From Planctomycetales bacterium (GTDB lineage Bacteria > Planctomycetota > Planctomycetia > Planctomycetales > Planctomycetaceae), in the NCBI GenBank assembly GCA_026400835.1, contig JAPLOA010000034.1:62001-126000 (forward strand): a stretch of DNA of 64,000 nt, in the 5' to 3' direction. The translations under genes were made by a program, and so were the position numbers. Of the stretch, positions 10,348 through 18,828 are shown one piece after another. Numbering within the stretch: the first letter of the stretch is position 1; each line of letters opens with the position of its first letter. The notes under the pieces are model-generated. The model did not search any database, had not been told where the DNA came from, and saw only the letters and a program-made list of their open reading frames with translations.

Positions 10348-11442
10348 TTACTGTTGAGGACGATTATTCAGCAGTCGGAATGGGTTCCCCTGAGTCACCT
10401 GCGACATTCGTTCCGCCCGCCATTTGACAACGACATCTGGCTGGTCAGCAAAAATCCCATCAACACCAGCACCGACAGCCAGCCATTCCAGAAGTTGCTC
10501 GCCGGATTTCGCAAACGTCGGCAATGCGTCGGTGCGAAATGTCCAGACATGAACCTGAAGGCCGTGCTGATGAGCCGTCTCGACCAGTTCTGTGATCGTT
10601 GGTGTTTCGCCATCGGCTCCGGAGACGACCAGCGTCAACAACACTCCGAGTCCATCGCAGAAGCCGGCCGCATCCTTGATGTCATCAGCCGTCGGAGCTT
10701 TGCCGAGCAGATAGATCAGCGGCAGCGGACACTTCATCTCGTTACGAATACGAATCACTTCTTCTTTATCAAAGCACTGCAGAAAGATCGCATCATCGGC
10801 GGCATCGTAACCGTATTCAGTAAGTACTTTCAGGATCTGCGTCGACGCATCAAGGCCCGCGGCGCGATGCTTCTTCGGCTCTTTGACTTCAACATAAACT
10901 CCGGCCGTTCTGCCTCGTGATTGATTCAGCCCCTGGATCAACTGCAGATGCTCGGCCAGCGTTGATATACGAAATGAGCCCAGTTCAAGGGGAAATCGAG
11001 TTCCCTTATCCTTCCATGCTCTCCCCGGAGACCGTCGCTCCGTGAGACGCAGCCGACGAAGCTCCTCAACGGTAAAGTCGTAAACGTACCAGTGGCCATC
11101 GGACTGTTTTCGATCCGGGAATACTTTGGCAACGTCGGTCAAATCGTCGAGCGTAATATCGTGCATTACGATCGGGACGCCATCACGACTGATCACACAG
11201 TCCTGCTCGATGTAATCACACTCCATCATGTGAGCCATCACGGCGGATTCGGTGGAATGCTCAGGCAAATATCCGCTGGCTCCTCGATGCCCAATCACAA
11301 TCGGAGCTGAACTTGCCTGATCCATGCGTGAAACTCCTGCCGGTGCGTCATTCAGTGCGGCGTCAGAAACCTGAGCGTCGGCCGCGGCTGAACCCATCAT
11401 CCATGCTGCTGCAAACAAACAACCGCTGAACAGATCCTTCAC
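10348..11442 (-). CDS. Glycerophosphodiester phosphodiesterase family protein, secreted
   Basis: GDPD-fold hydrolase of 364 residues that would split glycerophosphodiesters to glycerol 3-phosphate and an alcohol. The hallmark GHRGASGYLPEHS sits at about residues 51-63, followed by the metal and catalytic stretch IEQDCVISRDGVPIVMHD. Toward the C-terminus LQVHVWTFRTD and GVDGIFADQPD match the family barrel ends. I start it at the GTG at 11442, which overlaps the stop of the upstream gene as GTGA and gives a signal peptide (MKDLFSGCLFAAAWMMGSAA). A GTG at 11466 is possible but only adds residues before the signal. It is translationally coupled to the CBM9-like gene before it. Confidence 0.88.
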   Translation of the reverse strand: MKDLFSGCLFAAAWMMGSAAADAQVSDAALNDAPAGVSRMDQASSAPIVIGHRGASGYLPEHSTESAVMAHMMECDYIEQDCVISRDGVPIVMHDITLDDLTDVAKVFPDRKQSDGHWYVYDFTVEELRRLRLTERRSPGRAWKDKGTRFPLELGSFRISTLAEHLQLIQGLNQSRGRTAGVYVEVKEPKKHRAAGLDASTQILKVLTEYGYDAADDAIFLQCFDKEEVIRIRNEMKCPLPLIYLLGKAPTADDIKDAAGFCDGLGVLLTLVVSGADGETPTITELVETAHQHGLQVHVWTFRTDALPTFAKSGEQLLEWLAVGAGVDGIFADQPDVVVKWRAERMSQVTQGNPFRLLNNRPQQ

Positions 11443-12053
11443 GATTTTAACTCCAGTTGAAGCCACGTTGAAGGATCAAATGCCACAGGGAAATCGCCAC
11501 CCACGTTCAGCGGAATCTCACCCAGTTCCGTGTCATGAATAAGACAGGAAAAACCGATACGCCCGATTTCCGGAGCTTCATCGAAACCGAACATTTGCGA
11601 CGTTGGAATCCAGATCTCCAGTCGATACCCGTCTGGTCGAACATGAACCTGAACAGGGCACTTACGTCCATCGCGATCACGCCTGGAGGCTCTTTGCTGA
11701 GCAATCTCGACGAACGCCGCTGAAGGCTTCTCGTCAGCGTCTTCATCACAGGGCAGCACGACAAGCGAGAGGCAATACTCGGTGGCTCGATGTACGTTCG
11801 CGGTGTGGCGAGTATCCACAAACAGACTGATGTAATCTGAATTCTTCAGATCTTTATGGCGACCAGCCGGCGGAAGTTTCTTGCCCGGCATATCAAGCTC
11901 GATACCGAGGCCTTCCTGATTCCATGCCATCCTGAGACCGAACGCATTGTCGGTATCGTTCATGCTGCCGGGCACGAACAAACTGCAGCCATCGTCCAGT
12001 TGCAGAAGCGACCCTATTTTGTGAGGGATCGCTTCCACACGAGGAACAGCCAT
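11439..12053 (-). CDS. CBM9/DOMON-like domain protein, hypothetical
   Basis: A 204-residue protein without a signal peptide. The pattern of beta strands and motifs such as NDTDNAFGLRMAWNQEGLG, SDYISLFVDTRHTANVHRA, YRLEIWIPTSQMFGFDEAP and IGFSCLIHDTELGE resembles the single carbohydrate-binding-module-9-like domain found in many planctomycete hypotheticals. The start is ambiguous: ATG at 12053 (MAVPRVEAIP) or ATG at 12089; neither has a good ribosome site, and I prefer the shorter. It lies 47 bases after the ferritin-like gene and overlaps the phosphodiesterase gene by 4 bases, suggesting one transcript. Ligand unknown. Confidence 0.6.
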   Translation of the reverse strand: MAVPRVEAIPHKIGSLLQLDDGCSLFVPGSMNDTDNAFGLRMAWNQEGLGIELDMPGKKLPPAGRHKDLKNSDYISLFVDTRHTANVHRATEYCLSLVVLPCDEDADEKPSAAFVEIAQQRASRRDRDGRKCPVQVHVRPDGYRLEIWIPTSQMFGFDEAPEIGRIGFSCLIHDTELGEIPLNVGGDFPVAFDPSTWLQLELKS

Positions 12054-12100
12054 CGAGTATTGAAAGAGAAAAGACGGAGGCACAATCATGTGGAGCCGAC

Positions 12101-12562
12101 TTATTCTTCGTACTCGGAGAGGAAGCCCATAAACTCGCGGCGGTGCTCTTCTTCATCACCAAGCGCTGTGATGCAAATGTCCTGAGTCACATAGTCGAAT
12201 CCGTCACACAGCTTGATGAGCTTGTTGTACTGAGCGATCGCGGAGTCTTCAGCCTGAATCACGCCTTTGATGACACTCACAACGTCAGTATTCTTCTTTG
12301 GCGGCTGGAGACTGCTTTGACGTGACACGAAAGAAGCACTGCCCGGCACGGTGCCACCCAGCGTCTTGATACGTTTGGCCAAAGTCTGAGCATGCAGCAA
12401 TTCGGCCTGTACGTCCGCCTGCAGAGACGCCTTGATCTCTTCAGCGCGAACACCGTCCAGATTGATCGAGTTGGAGATGAAGTTCATCACCGTTTCGATC
12501 TCCATCCAGTATGCAACACCCAACTCCTGAATGATTGACGATCGCTTTTCCTGATCCGACAT
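12101..12562 (-). CDS. Ferritin-like diiron protein
   Basis: A 153-residue four-helix protein of the ferritin-like superfamily. The helices carry the expected diiron ligands: E21 in YWMEIETVM, E54-x-x-H57 in AELLHAQ, a glutamate in VIQAEDSAIAQY, and a second ExxH in GDEEEHRREF near residue 138. The length fits Dps/bacterioferritin-like or rubrerythrin-type ferritins; there are no rubredoxin cysteines. Iron storage or peroxide detoxification in the cytoplasm is likely. A strong AAGGAG lies 6 bases before the ATG. It is the first gene of a short minus-strand run with the CBM9-like and phosphodiesterase genes. Confidence 0.85.
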   Translation of the reverse strand: MSDQEKRSSIIQELGVAYWMEIETVMNFISNSINLDGVRAEEIKASLQADVQAELLHAQTLAKRIKTLGGTVPGSASFVSRQSSLQPPKKNTDVVSVIKGVIQAEDSAIAQYNKLIKLCDGFDYVTQDICITALGDEEEHRREFMGFLSEYEE

Positions 12563-13018
12563 TGGAACTCCTTATCTTTATCAAAGTACGTTTATTTTTG
12601 GTTCGCCGAAGAGCTCAACAAAGGACAGTTCACTGCCCCGTAAAGACCGCTTAAAAAACTGCCTGGCACTCTCCAGCTGTAGTCTCCGGCGCCTCATTTT
12701 TGCCGTATCTCAGCGCCGCCCCCGAAGTTTCAGACGCCGTTTGCAAAAAGTGAACACGGCGTCGGCTCCACTTTGCCACACGCACAATTCCTTACTGTAA
12801 TCGGTTTCGCCCTGGTAGCAGGACGGCTCCCGCGTGTATTTCCACCTGCACACGATCTCCCCGCGTCTGTGTATTGTAGCCACTTCCCGCCATTTTTCGA
12901 ATCACACATCACCGGGGGCGGTGTTCCCGGCGAAGTTGCGGATTCCACAGGCTCGCGACACTAACCTCGCCGTCAATCACTACTTCGTGACGAGTGCTGC
13001 AGTTTCCGCGAGGATTTC
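12563..13018. other. Intergenic region, promoter of the ferritin-like gene expected
   Basis: About 450 bases. Two overlapping frames of 60-70 codons (around 12730-12964) on opposite strands have no motif, no ribosome site and cysteine-rich shadow composition, so I call no gene. The ferritin operon promoter should lie at the left edge. Confidence 0.4.
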
Positions 13019-13147
13019 ATGGCAGACACGTTCACAGAAGAGAAATCCATCGGAACCCCGAATCCAGATTGGCCGAGGCCGACTTTCGGGCGATTGATCT
13101 GGTCTTTCAGCAGGGCGATCGGCCGAAACAATCCGTTGCGTAGATGA
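13019..13147 (+). CDS. Possible small protein, 42 residues
   Basis: ATG at 13019 opens a frame encoding MADTFTEEKSIGTPNPDWPR, then a tail containing FGRLIWSFSRAIGRN and a TGA at 13145. An AGGA lies 4 bases before the start. Composition is protein-like (acidic start, a tryptophan/phenylalanine-rich amphipathic segment, basic end) and unlike the shadows around it. I do not recognise it. It sits alone between the ferritin-like gene and the terminator of the Gly/Met-rich gene. Conservation in relatives would decide whether it is real. Confidence 0.4.
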   Translation: MADTFTEEKSIGTPNPDWPRPTFGRLIWSFSRAIGRNNPLRR

Positions 13148-13210
13148 TCAATCTGGTCCAATCTTCTCGCGGCCGACTCCGGTTAATGCTCAATCAAATG
13201 CGTCGACGAA

Positions 13211-13242
13211 AAAAGGGTGTGCTGAACGAACAGCACACCCTT
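13211..13242 (-). terminator. Rho-independent terminator of the Gly/Met-rich gene
   Basis: A perfect 12-base stem (13213-13224 with 13231-13242) around a 6-base loop. On the minus strand the stem is followed by a run of T (13212 leftward), about 30 bases after the stop of the gene that starts at 14179. Confidence 0.9.
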
Positions 13243-13273
13243 CAGAGAAACTTCATCTGAGTGAAGATTCGAA

Positions 13274-14179
13274 TTAGCGAACTCGAGGACTTAAAACCTC
13301 AGCCGCCTCAGATGTTTTGCCCTTTTCACCAGTTTCACGAACGCGAGCTTCCGCCGCGACGAAGATGTTCTGGGCCATCATGATGTTCGCGGGCTTAAAG
13401 AAATAGTCGCGTCCGCCACCAATGGAGCGAGTACTCTCGTTCGCCAAATCCTGCCAGCTCATGTTGTCGGTCCGAGTCCAGATCGCTGCCTGAGCAGAAT
13501 GCTGCTCAACTCGACCTGACCCTACCATACGAATCAATTCTGCCAGCACGGGATCCTGTGTGTAATCAGCAACCCGCACCAACTTGTATTCAACTCGGGG
13601 ACTTGGATCCGCTTTGCCATGATTGAGGCACGCACCGACATAGGGAACCTTGACGGACTTTTCAGGTGGCACCGAGAAGAAACCACCTCCTCCTCCGCCC
13701 ATACCGCCCATACCGCCGCCCATACCGCCCATGCCACCTTGCTGGCCACCACCGCCGAATCCTCCTCCTTGAGCTTGGTTCTGACCACCGCCCTGCTGCC
13801 CGCCCATACCACCCATACCGCCACCCATGCCGCCCATACCTCCCATGCCACCCATGCCGCCCAGCTGTTTGAGAACTGGCACTGCGACGAATGAGTCAGG
13901 TAACTCGACAGTCAATGGCTGATCAGAGTTATTGGAAACAATCACGAAACCGCCAGTCGCATCTTTTGCGATGACTTTCGTCTGGACGCGACCGTCTTCC
14001 ATTCCCTCAAACAATCCGACTCGTTCTGCCGTCGGATCAAACTTAGGGTTGGTCAGGACTGGTTTGCGAGTTTCAGTGCGTTTTGATCCGGCGAAGCTCT
14101 CCGCCGATACGGTCAGGAAGAAGCCAAGAATTCCCGTGGCAAGTAATGCCTGGAAGACCAGGGATCGGCTAAAAATCAT
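13274..14179 (-). CDS. Secreted Gly-Gly-Met-rich planctomycete protein
   Basis: A 301-residue protein with an N-terminal signal peptide (MIFSRSLVFQALLATGILGF). Residues about 30-105 form a small domain (GFVIVSNNSDQPLTVELPDS). Residues about 106-168 are low complexity made of GGMG units interrupted by QQGGGQNQAQ. The C-terminal part begins with FFSVPPEKSVKVPYVGACLN and looks folded. A GGAG 7 bases before the ATG supports the start, and a strong terminator follows, so it is a single-gene unit. Proteins with this layout are common in planctomycetes but have no assigned function; an envelope or matrix role is a guess. Confidence 0.75.
   Translation of the reverse strand: MIFSRSLVFQALLATGILGFFLTVSAESFAGSKRTETRKPVLTNPKFDPTAERVGLFEGMEDGRVQTKVIAKDATGGFVIVSNNSDQPLTVELPDSFVAVPVLKQLGGMGGMGGMGGMGGGMGGMGGQQGGGQNQAQGGGFGGGGQQGGMGGMGGGMGGMGGGGGGFFSVPPEKSVKVPYVGACLNHGKADPSPRVEYKLVRVADYTQDPVLAELIRMVGSGRVEQHSAQAAIWTRTDNMSWQDLANESTRSIGGGRDYFFKPANIMMAQNIFVAAEARVRETGEKGKTSEAAEVLSPRVR
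13675..13862. repeat. GGMG-encoding low-complexity repeat
   Basis: Degenerate 9- and 12-base units encoding GGM/GGMG in two blocks (13699-13740 and 13799-13862), separated by a Gln/Gly-rich stretch. It could vary in copy number by slippage. Confidence 0.8.
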
Positions 14180-14450
14180 AGGAAAACTCCAATACTTTGC
14201 GGCGCATTCAAGTCACCAACAACCGAACCGACGGTCATCGACCACCACAATCCCGACGTGAAACGAAAAATTCGGCAGGGCCTCAAGCAGTTTATCGCTG
14301 ATTTGCCCCACTTCACAACAAAAAACCACACAGACTTTGCGAACTCGAGCCCGACAATCCTCGAAAAATCGGACCACGTCGTCACTCGCGAATGTCCGGA
14401 ATGCTCCCGAGCGGAAATCATGTGCGGTTATGAGGATTATCCCGGAGCGA

Positions 14451-16232
14451 TCAGAACAAACCGCCTATCGTCTGCAGGACAGCAGATGGAGTCGCCGTCG
14501 AACCCGGCTGTGTCCACAACCACATCGTTCTGATCAATTCAATGCCGATAACTGCGCAGAACACTGATAGCAGCGTCGTAAAGCCAATCAGTGATTTGAG
14601 TCCAACACCCCAGTCCACATCAGCCCGGGCGCCAGCACGAGCAGGAGCCTGGAATCCACCTGCCTGACTTTGACCTTCTTCGAAATCTTCGTCGTCAAAG
14701 TCTTCGGCGTCATGCACTCCCTCATTTTCATCGTCGCTGTAGTCGTCATCCAGCCCGCCGTCGTCGTCGAAGCTGTCTTCCAGATCGTCTTCAATTTCGT
14801 CTTTGACCGGAGCACTCTTCTTTGCCGCGGGCTTCGCTGTCGCACCAGATTTTACCGGGGCTGCTGTCTTCGCTGTCGGCGTTGGCACAACCACTGTCTT
14901 TGAGGCATCGTCCTCATCGTCTTCGAACGTGAGCACACTGGTGTTCGTGCCGACATCGTCATCATCATCATCGAGACCAGCGAGTTCAAATTCGCTGTCC
15001 TTGCCATAGTTCTGGGCAGGCATGTCGAACTGCGTTGTCATCGCATTCGAATCCGACAGAGCGGCTTTCGAGCCCGGAATCGCCTGCATTGGCATCGTGC
15101 GACCCATATCGTCGGGCTGCATCGAAATGCCGCTGTCATCGTCGTATTCCAGCGAAATTCCACTGTCGCCGGCGTCCAGCGAAATACCGCTGTCGTCGCT
15201 CAGATCGACTCCACTGTCGAAGCTTTCCAGACTAATTCCGCTGTCGTCGCCGAGCTTCGCACCGCTGTCAAAGCTCTCAAGGCTGATGCCACTGTCATCC
15301 GCTTCCAGACTGATGCCACTGTCCATCTCCAGTGAAATGCCGCTCTCGTCAGCGTCGAGACCAATTCCGCTGCCGATACCCTGAGTTCGAATTCCGGATC
15401 CGCTGGGAATCAACTTCAGGTCACTATCATCAGGAATCGGCGGAAGAAGGATGGTCCTGTTATTGGTGCTGCCGGGCGAATCCGCAAGGCGGATATCACT
15501 GTCAGTCCGATCGAGACCGGCGGAAAGCTTTACGTCACTGTCACTGTCTTCAACCAGAAGATCATCGCCACCCATCAGCTTCACGTCGCTGTCAGAGTCG
15601 GACCCGGTAAACGTCATTTCGCCGGTGTTGTCGACGACTTCCTCGGACAAACGCACATCGCTGTCTGAATCTGAAAAGTTCAGTTCCGACTCATCAGCCA
15701 ACAAAACATCACCGTCTGAATCATTAAGGCTGGCGGTACTGGAGAGATCGATCTCCGCCTCAGTCCCTGCTCCAACCAGTTTCACGTCGCTGTCGGAATC
15801 AGAGATCTTCGCATCCCCGTCCCAGCCACTGAATTCAAGGACCTCTTCGGGACCAGATTCTAATCGAGGACCGGAATCCCCGGACAGTCGCACATCACTT
15901 CCAGAATTCGCCAGCTCTTTGGCGTCACTGTCATCCTCAAACATCGACTCGTCAAAGAACAGCCGTACATCGCTGTCTGAAGATGACAAATCCTCGAAAT
16001 CCGGTTCTTGCAGCACCGAAGACGATGACTCCCCCGTAATAATTGGAAAGTCAGGCGATGAATCCGTTTGCCGTGTTCGCAGGAACTCTTCGATGTCCTG
16101 TTCGCGAAACTTCCAGCTTCCGCGATCGGCAAAGCCACGGATATCGCCCTGTTCACGGAAACGCTTCAACTGATCCGCGCTCATTCCGAGTTGGATGGCT
16201 GCTTCTTCAAGACTTAGGTATTTCTTCGCCAT
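14451..16232 (-). CDS. Excisionase/MerR-type HTH protein with acidic SDSDVKL/DSGISL repeats and C-terminal membrane segment
   Basis: A 593-residue protein. Residues 1-57 form an excisionase-type winged helix (MAKKYLSLEEAAIQLGMSAD, then RGFADRGSWKFREQDIEEFL). Residues about 85-370 hold two families of acidic repeats: nine SDSDVKL-like units and then nine DSGISLE-like units, both sharing a DS(D/G)(V/I)xL core. An alanine/proline/lysine stretch and a very acidic segment follow. One hydrophobic helix (GLKSLIGFTTLLSVFCAVIG) lies near residue 550, leaving a short C-terminal tail. The start at 16232 is preferred over 16241 because MAKKYLSLEEA is the natural domain start. The layout suggests a DNA-binding or partner-binding head tethered to a membrane by an acidic stalk. 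Target and function are unknown. Confidence 0.8.
   Translation of the reverse strand: MAKKYLSLEEAAIQLGMSADQLKRFREQGDIRGFADRGSWKFREQDIEEFLRTRQTDSSPDFPIITGESSSSVLQEPDFEDLSSSDSDVRLFFDESMFEDDSDAKELANSGSDVRLSGDSGPRLESGPEEVLEFSGWDGDAKISDSDSDVKLVGAGTEAEIDLSSTASLNDSDGDVLLADESELNFSDSDSDVRLSEEVVDNTGEMTFTGSDSDSDVKLMGGDDLLVEDSDSDVKLSAGLDRTDSDIRLADSPGSTNNRTILLPPIPDDSDLKLIPSGSGIRTQGIGSGIGLDADESGISLEMDSGISLEADDSGISLESFDSGAKLGDDSGISLESFDSGVDLSDDSGISLDAGDSGISLEYDDDSGISMQPDDMGRTMPMQAIPGSKAALSDSNAMTTQFDMPAQNYGKDSEFELAGLDDDDDDVGTNTSVLTFEDDEDDASKTVVVPTPTAKTAAPVKSGATAKPAAKKSAPVKDEIEDDLEDSFDDDGGLDDDYSDDENEGVHDAEDFDDEDFEEGQSQAGGFQAPARAGARADVDWGVGLKSLIGFTTLLSVFCAVIGIELIRTMWLWTQPGSTATPSAVLQTIGGLF
15125..15980. repeat. 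Coding repeat array of SDSDV and DSGIS units
   Basis: Short degenerate repeats in the HTH gene. Reading from the gene start, the SDSDVKL-type units occupy roughly 15980-15420 and the denser DSGISLE-type units 15360-15125, spaced as little as 24-30 bases apart. Confidence 0.85.
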
Positions 16233-17726
16233 TTCTCGCATCTTTCCCGGTGGGGGATTGTCTCAGGATCGACTTCGGAACACGATAACAACTGTTCCGA
16301 AACAACAGTACCAGACCGCTCTTGTCTACGGTCTTCCTGACCTGACTACAATATCCTGCGCAGTTTGTCCCAACAGTCAAATTCTAAAACCCCGTGTTGT
16401 TGATGCAAGTTCTTTGTTGAGAACTGTCAACGAGTTAGGAAGGTTATGCGGGCAACACATGAATTTTTCAGAATTGACGGTTGGACGTTGCAATCTGCGT
16501 CTCTGACAAAGTCCGGAAAATCGCCCCGAGTCGACGACTATCGTCTCCCGAACTGAGCAGAATCGCTCTCCGGAAACCTCAACACGCGCCCAATAGTGCC
16601 CAGAAATTATCGGACGGAGTTTGATCGCACCGTCCTGTGGCTCCCCTCAGTTCCTCCTTTTTTGAGTTTGCAGTATCCTGGCTCTGGCCGCAGCTTTGAG
16701 CCTCAACCTCTAATTGTCTCTAAACCCGATTCGACGACAATTCCGCTCAGACTTCAGGAAAACCACCGGTTGAGACTTCAACCACAGACTTCTGTCTTTG
16801 GATCAATGTCCAGCCGGTGCATTCGTCATCGCAGACCCCCTGGCTTCCCGATCGGCACGCATGACCAGGGATTAGCCCTTCTATGAGGGGCCTATAGTCA
16901 GACGCCAGAGTTAAGGCCAAACAAAGAACCACCCCACGTATGCTTTCGACTGAAGCATTGTAAAAAGTCTACGAACCTTTTGAGGCCACTCCGAAACCCG
17001 CAACTCATTAGTCGCTGTCGAGTTCCAGACACCTTTTTCAGAAGCTTCCTCCGCGGCTTTGCGTTCGATTCTGCTTCGGTCTGCAACACGATGCGACCGA
17101 GCTCAACTCAGCAGCCTCCTGATTTAATTCTCACCCTCTGCGTCAGTGACGGATGTTTTTGAAAACGCGGCGACCCTTATCCTTCACTGACATGTCGGGT
17201 TGGGAAAAGCGATTAAATCGGAGGCTTTTTCGGCGTCGTGCGAAGACCAAAACAGCTCCCGACTCCCGGTGACGATTCTCCCGCGGTCCTCCGCCTGCAG
17301 CTCTCCGTTGCACGGAAACACAGTGATCGCCTCGCGGGCATCATTGCTGACAGTCACACGGGAAAGCTGGCCGGCAGCCACCATTACAAGCGTCACGACA
17401 ACAAAATCAACAACTCGCCGGGGTACACCAAAAGACTTCCCTGCGGCGCCACCCTTTTTAATTAACTCAGCTCCGTTAACTCAGCTCCGTGCCTGTGTGG
17501 ACAACATTCCTGAGCTTGCCACCTGACACGCAGAAAATCGTCCATCAGAAATCTTGACTGAGACAGTGTTCGGATTTTGACTGTCGTGCCTGGCCATTGG
17601 AATTCAACAATCAGGCGGACCTTTGCGCTTTGACAGTCACGGGGAAACCAACAGTGACGACCGGCCGATTCTGCGCGTCTCTGCCTGAATGCAGCGACAA
17701 CCGCCGACGATAAAGGGAGTGCTACA
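16233..17726. other. Long gene-poor region
   Basis: Nearly 1.5 kb between the divergent HTH gene and the sigma-factor gene. Several open frames of 60-108 codons exist on both strands but overlap one another and lack motifs or ribosome sites. A short hairpin-like stretch is visible near 16875-16892. I could not match any known structured RNA (RNase P, tmRNA, SRP, 6S) by eye. It must hold the promoters of both flanking genes; an unrecognised ncRNA is possible. Confidence 0.4.
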
Positions 17727-18611
17727 TTGAACTCAGGCAGCTCCCTTCTCAGGCTGACACAAATGACTCAGACGACTCGCAAGAAGCGTATCACTTCTTC
17801 ACGATTGCAGACGCCGCTGGAAACTTATCTCCGCGAAATCAACGAAACCGCTCTGCTGACCGCGAATGATGAAAAAGAGTTGTCAAACCGAATCTCCAAC
17901 GGAGATGGTGCCGCTCGCGATCGTATGGTGCGAGCCAATCTGCGGCTCGTTGTGAATATTGCCCGCGGCTACAGCGGCAAAGGGCTTCCTCTGCAGGACC
18001 TGATTGAAGAAGGCAATCTGGGACTGCTGCGCGCCGTCGAAGGCTTCGACCCGAATATGAATACCCGATTCAGTACCTATGCCAGCTACTGGATTAAACA
18101 GTCAATCAAGCGTGCCCTGGTGAATTCCGCCAAGACGATTCGTATCCCGGCTTACATGGTCGAATTGCTGTCGAAATGGCGTCGAGCGTCCGCGAAACTG
18201 GCCGAAGAACTGAATGCGACCCCGACGGCCGAGGATATTGCCAAAGAACTGGGGATCCCGAAAAAGAAGCTGCGAATTGTCAAGAAGGCCATCACCCTGT
18301 ACAACGCCACTCCGCAGGCGGAACAGGAAGACAGCGGCATGACTCTGGGAGATATCGTCCCGGATGAACGGATGCGAGGCCCCGAGGACGAACTGATCAA
18401 CTCGGACAACCTGACTCATGTCTCCCGCCTGCTGGATGAAATGGACCCCCGCGAAGCGACGATTCTGCGGATGCGATTTGGTCTGGATGACAGTGAGCCT
18501 CAGACGCTGAAGGAAATCGGCGAATCACTCGGACTGACTCGGGAACGAGTTCGTCAGATTGAAAGTGAAGCTCTTCGCAGACTCTATCGAAGCCTTAGCG
18601 GCGAAAACTAA
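17727..18611 (+). CDS. RNA polymerase sigma factor, sigma-70 (RpoD/SigA-like)
   Basis: A 294-residue primary-like sigma factor lacking a long region 1.1. Region 1.2 is TPLETYLREINETALLTAND. Region 2 contains NLRLVVNIARGYSGKGLPLQ and FSTYASYWIKQSIKRAL. Region 3 contains TPTAEDIAKELGIPKKKL. Region 4.2 is SLGLTRERVRQIESEALRRL. The TTG start at 17727 has a GGGAG 8 bases upstream; an ATG 12 codons later (17763) has no good ribosome site. The length fits the shorter group 1/2 sigma factors, several of which occur in planctomycetes, so whether it is the housekeeping factor cannot be told here. It is a single-gene unit ended by a hairpin. Confidence 0.92.
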   Translation: MNSGSSLLRLTQMTQTTRKKRITSSRLQTPLETYLREINETALLTANDEKELSNRISNGDGAARDRMVRANLRLVVNIARGYSGKGLPLQDLIEEGNLGLLRAVEGFDPNMNTRFSTYASYWIKQSIKRALVNSAKTIRIPAYMVELLSKWRRASAKLAEELNATPTAEDIAKELGIPKKKLRIVKKAITLYNATPQAEQEDSGMTLGDIVPDERMRGPEDELINSDNLTHVSRLLDEMDPREATILRMRFGLDDSEPQTLKEIGESLGLTRERVRQIESEALRRLYRSLSGEN

Positions 18612-18660
18612 GCTGCCAGGCTCCCTGCTGAATTCCGGTGATCATCACAGGACTCACACG

Positions 18661-18694
18661 CCCGGCTGCGACCCAGCCGGGTTGTGTTGTTTTG
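18661..18694 (+). terminator. Terminator-like hairpin after the sigma factor gene
   Basis: An 8-base GC-rich stem (18661-18668 with 18674-18681) with a 5-base loop, followed by a T/G-rich tail (18682-18694), 50 bases after the sigma-factor stop. Confidence 0.7.
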
Positions 18695-18828
18695 CGCGCG
18701 GCGTAAATTGAGGCCCGGTGTTCGCGGGATACCTTAAACAAGGAACACCTCAATCGTTGCCGCGCACAGAATATTTCTGAACTGTTCCCCTCGCGAAGAC
18801 AGCAGACGTCAGGACTGCAGCCAATTCG

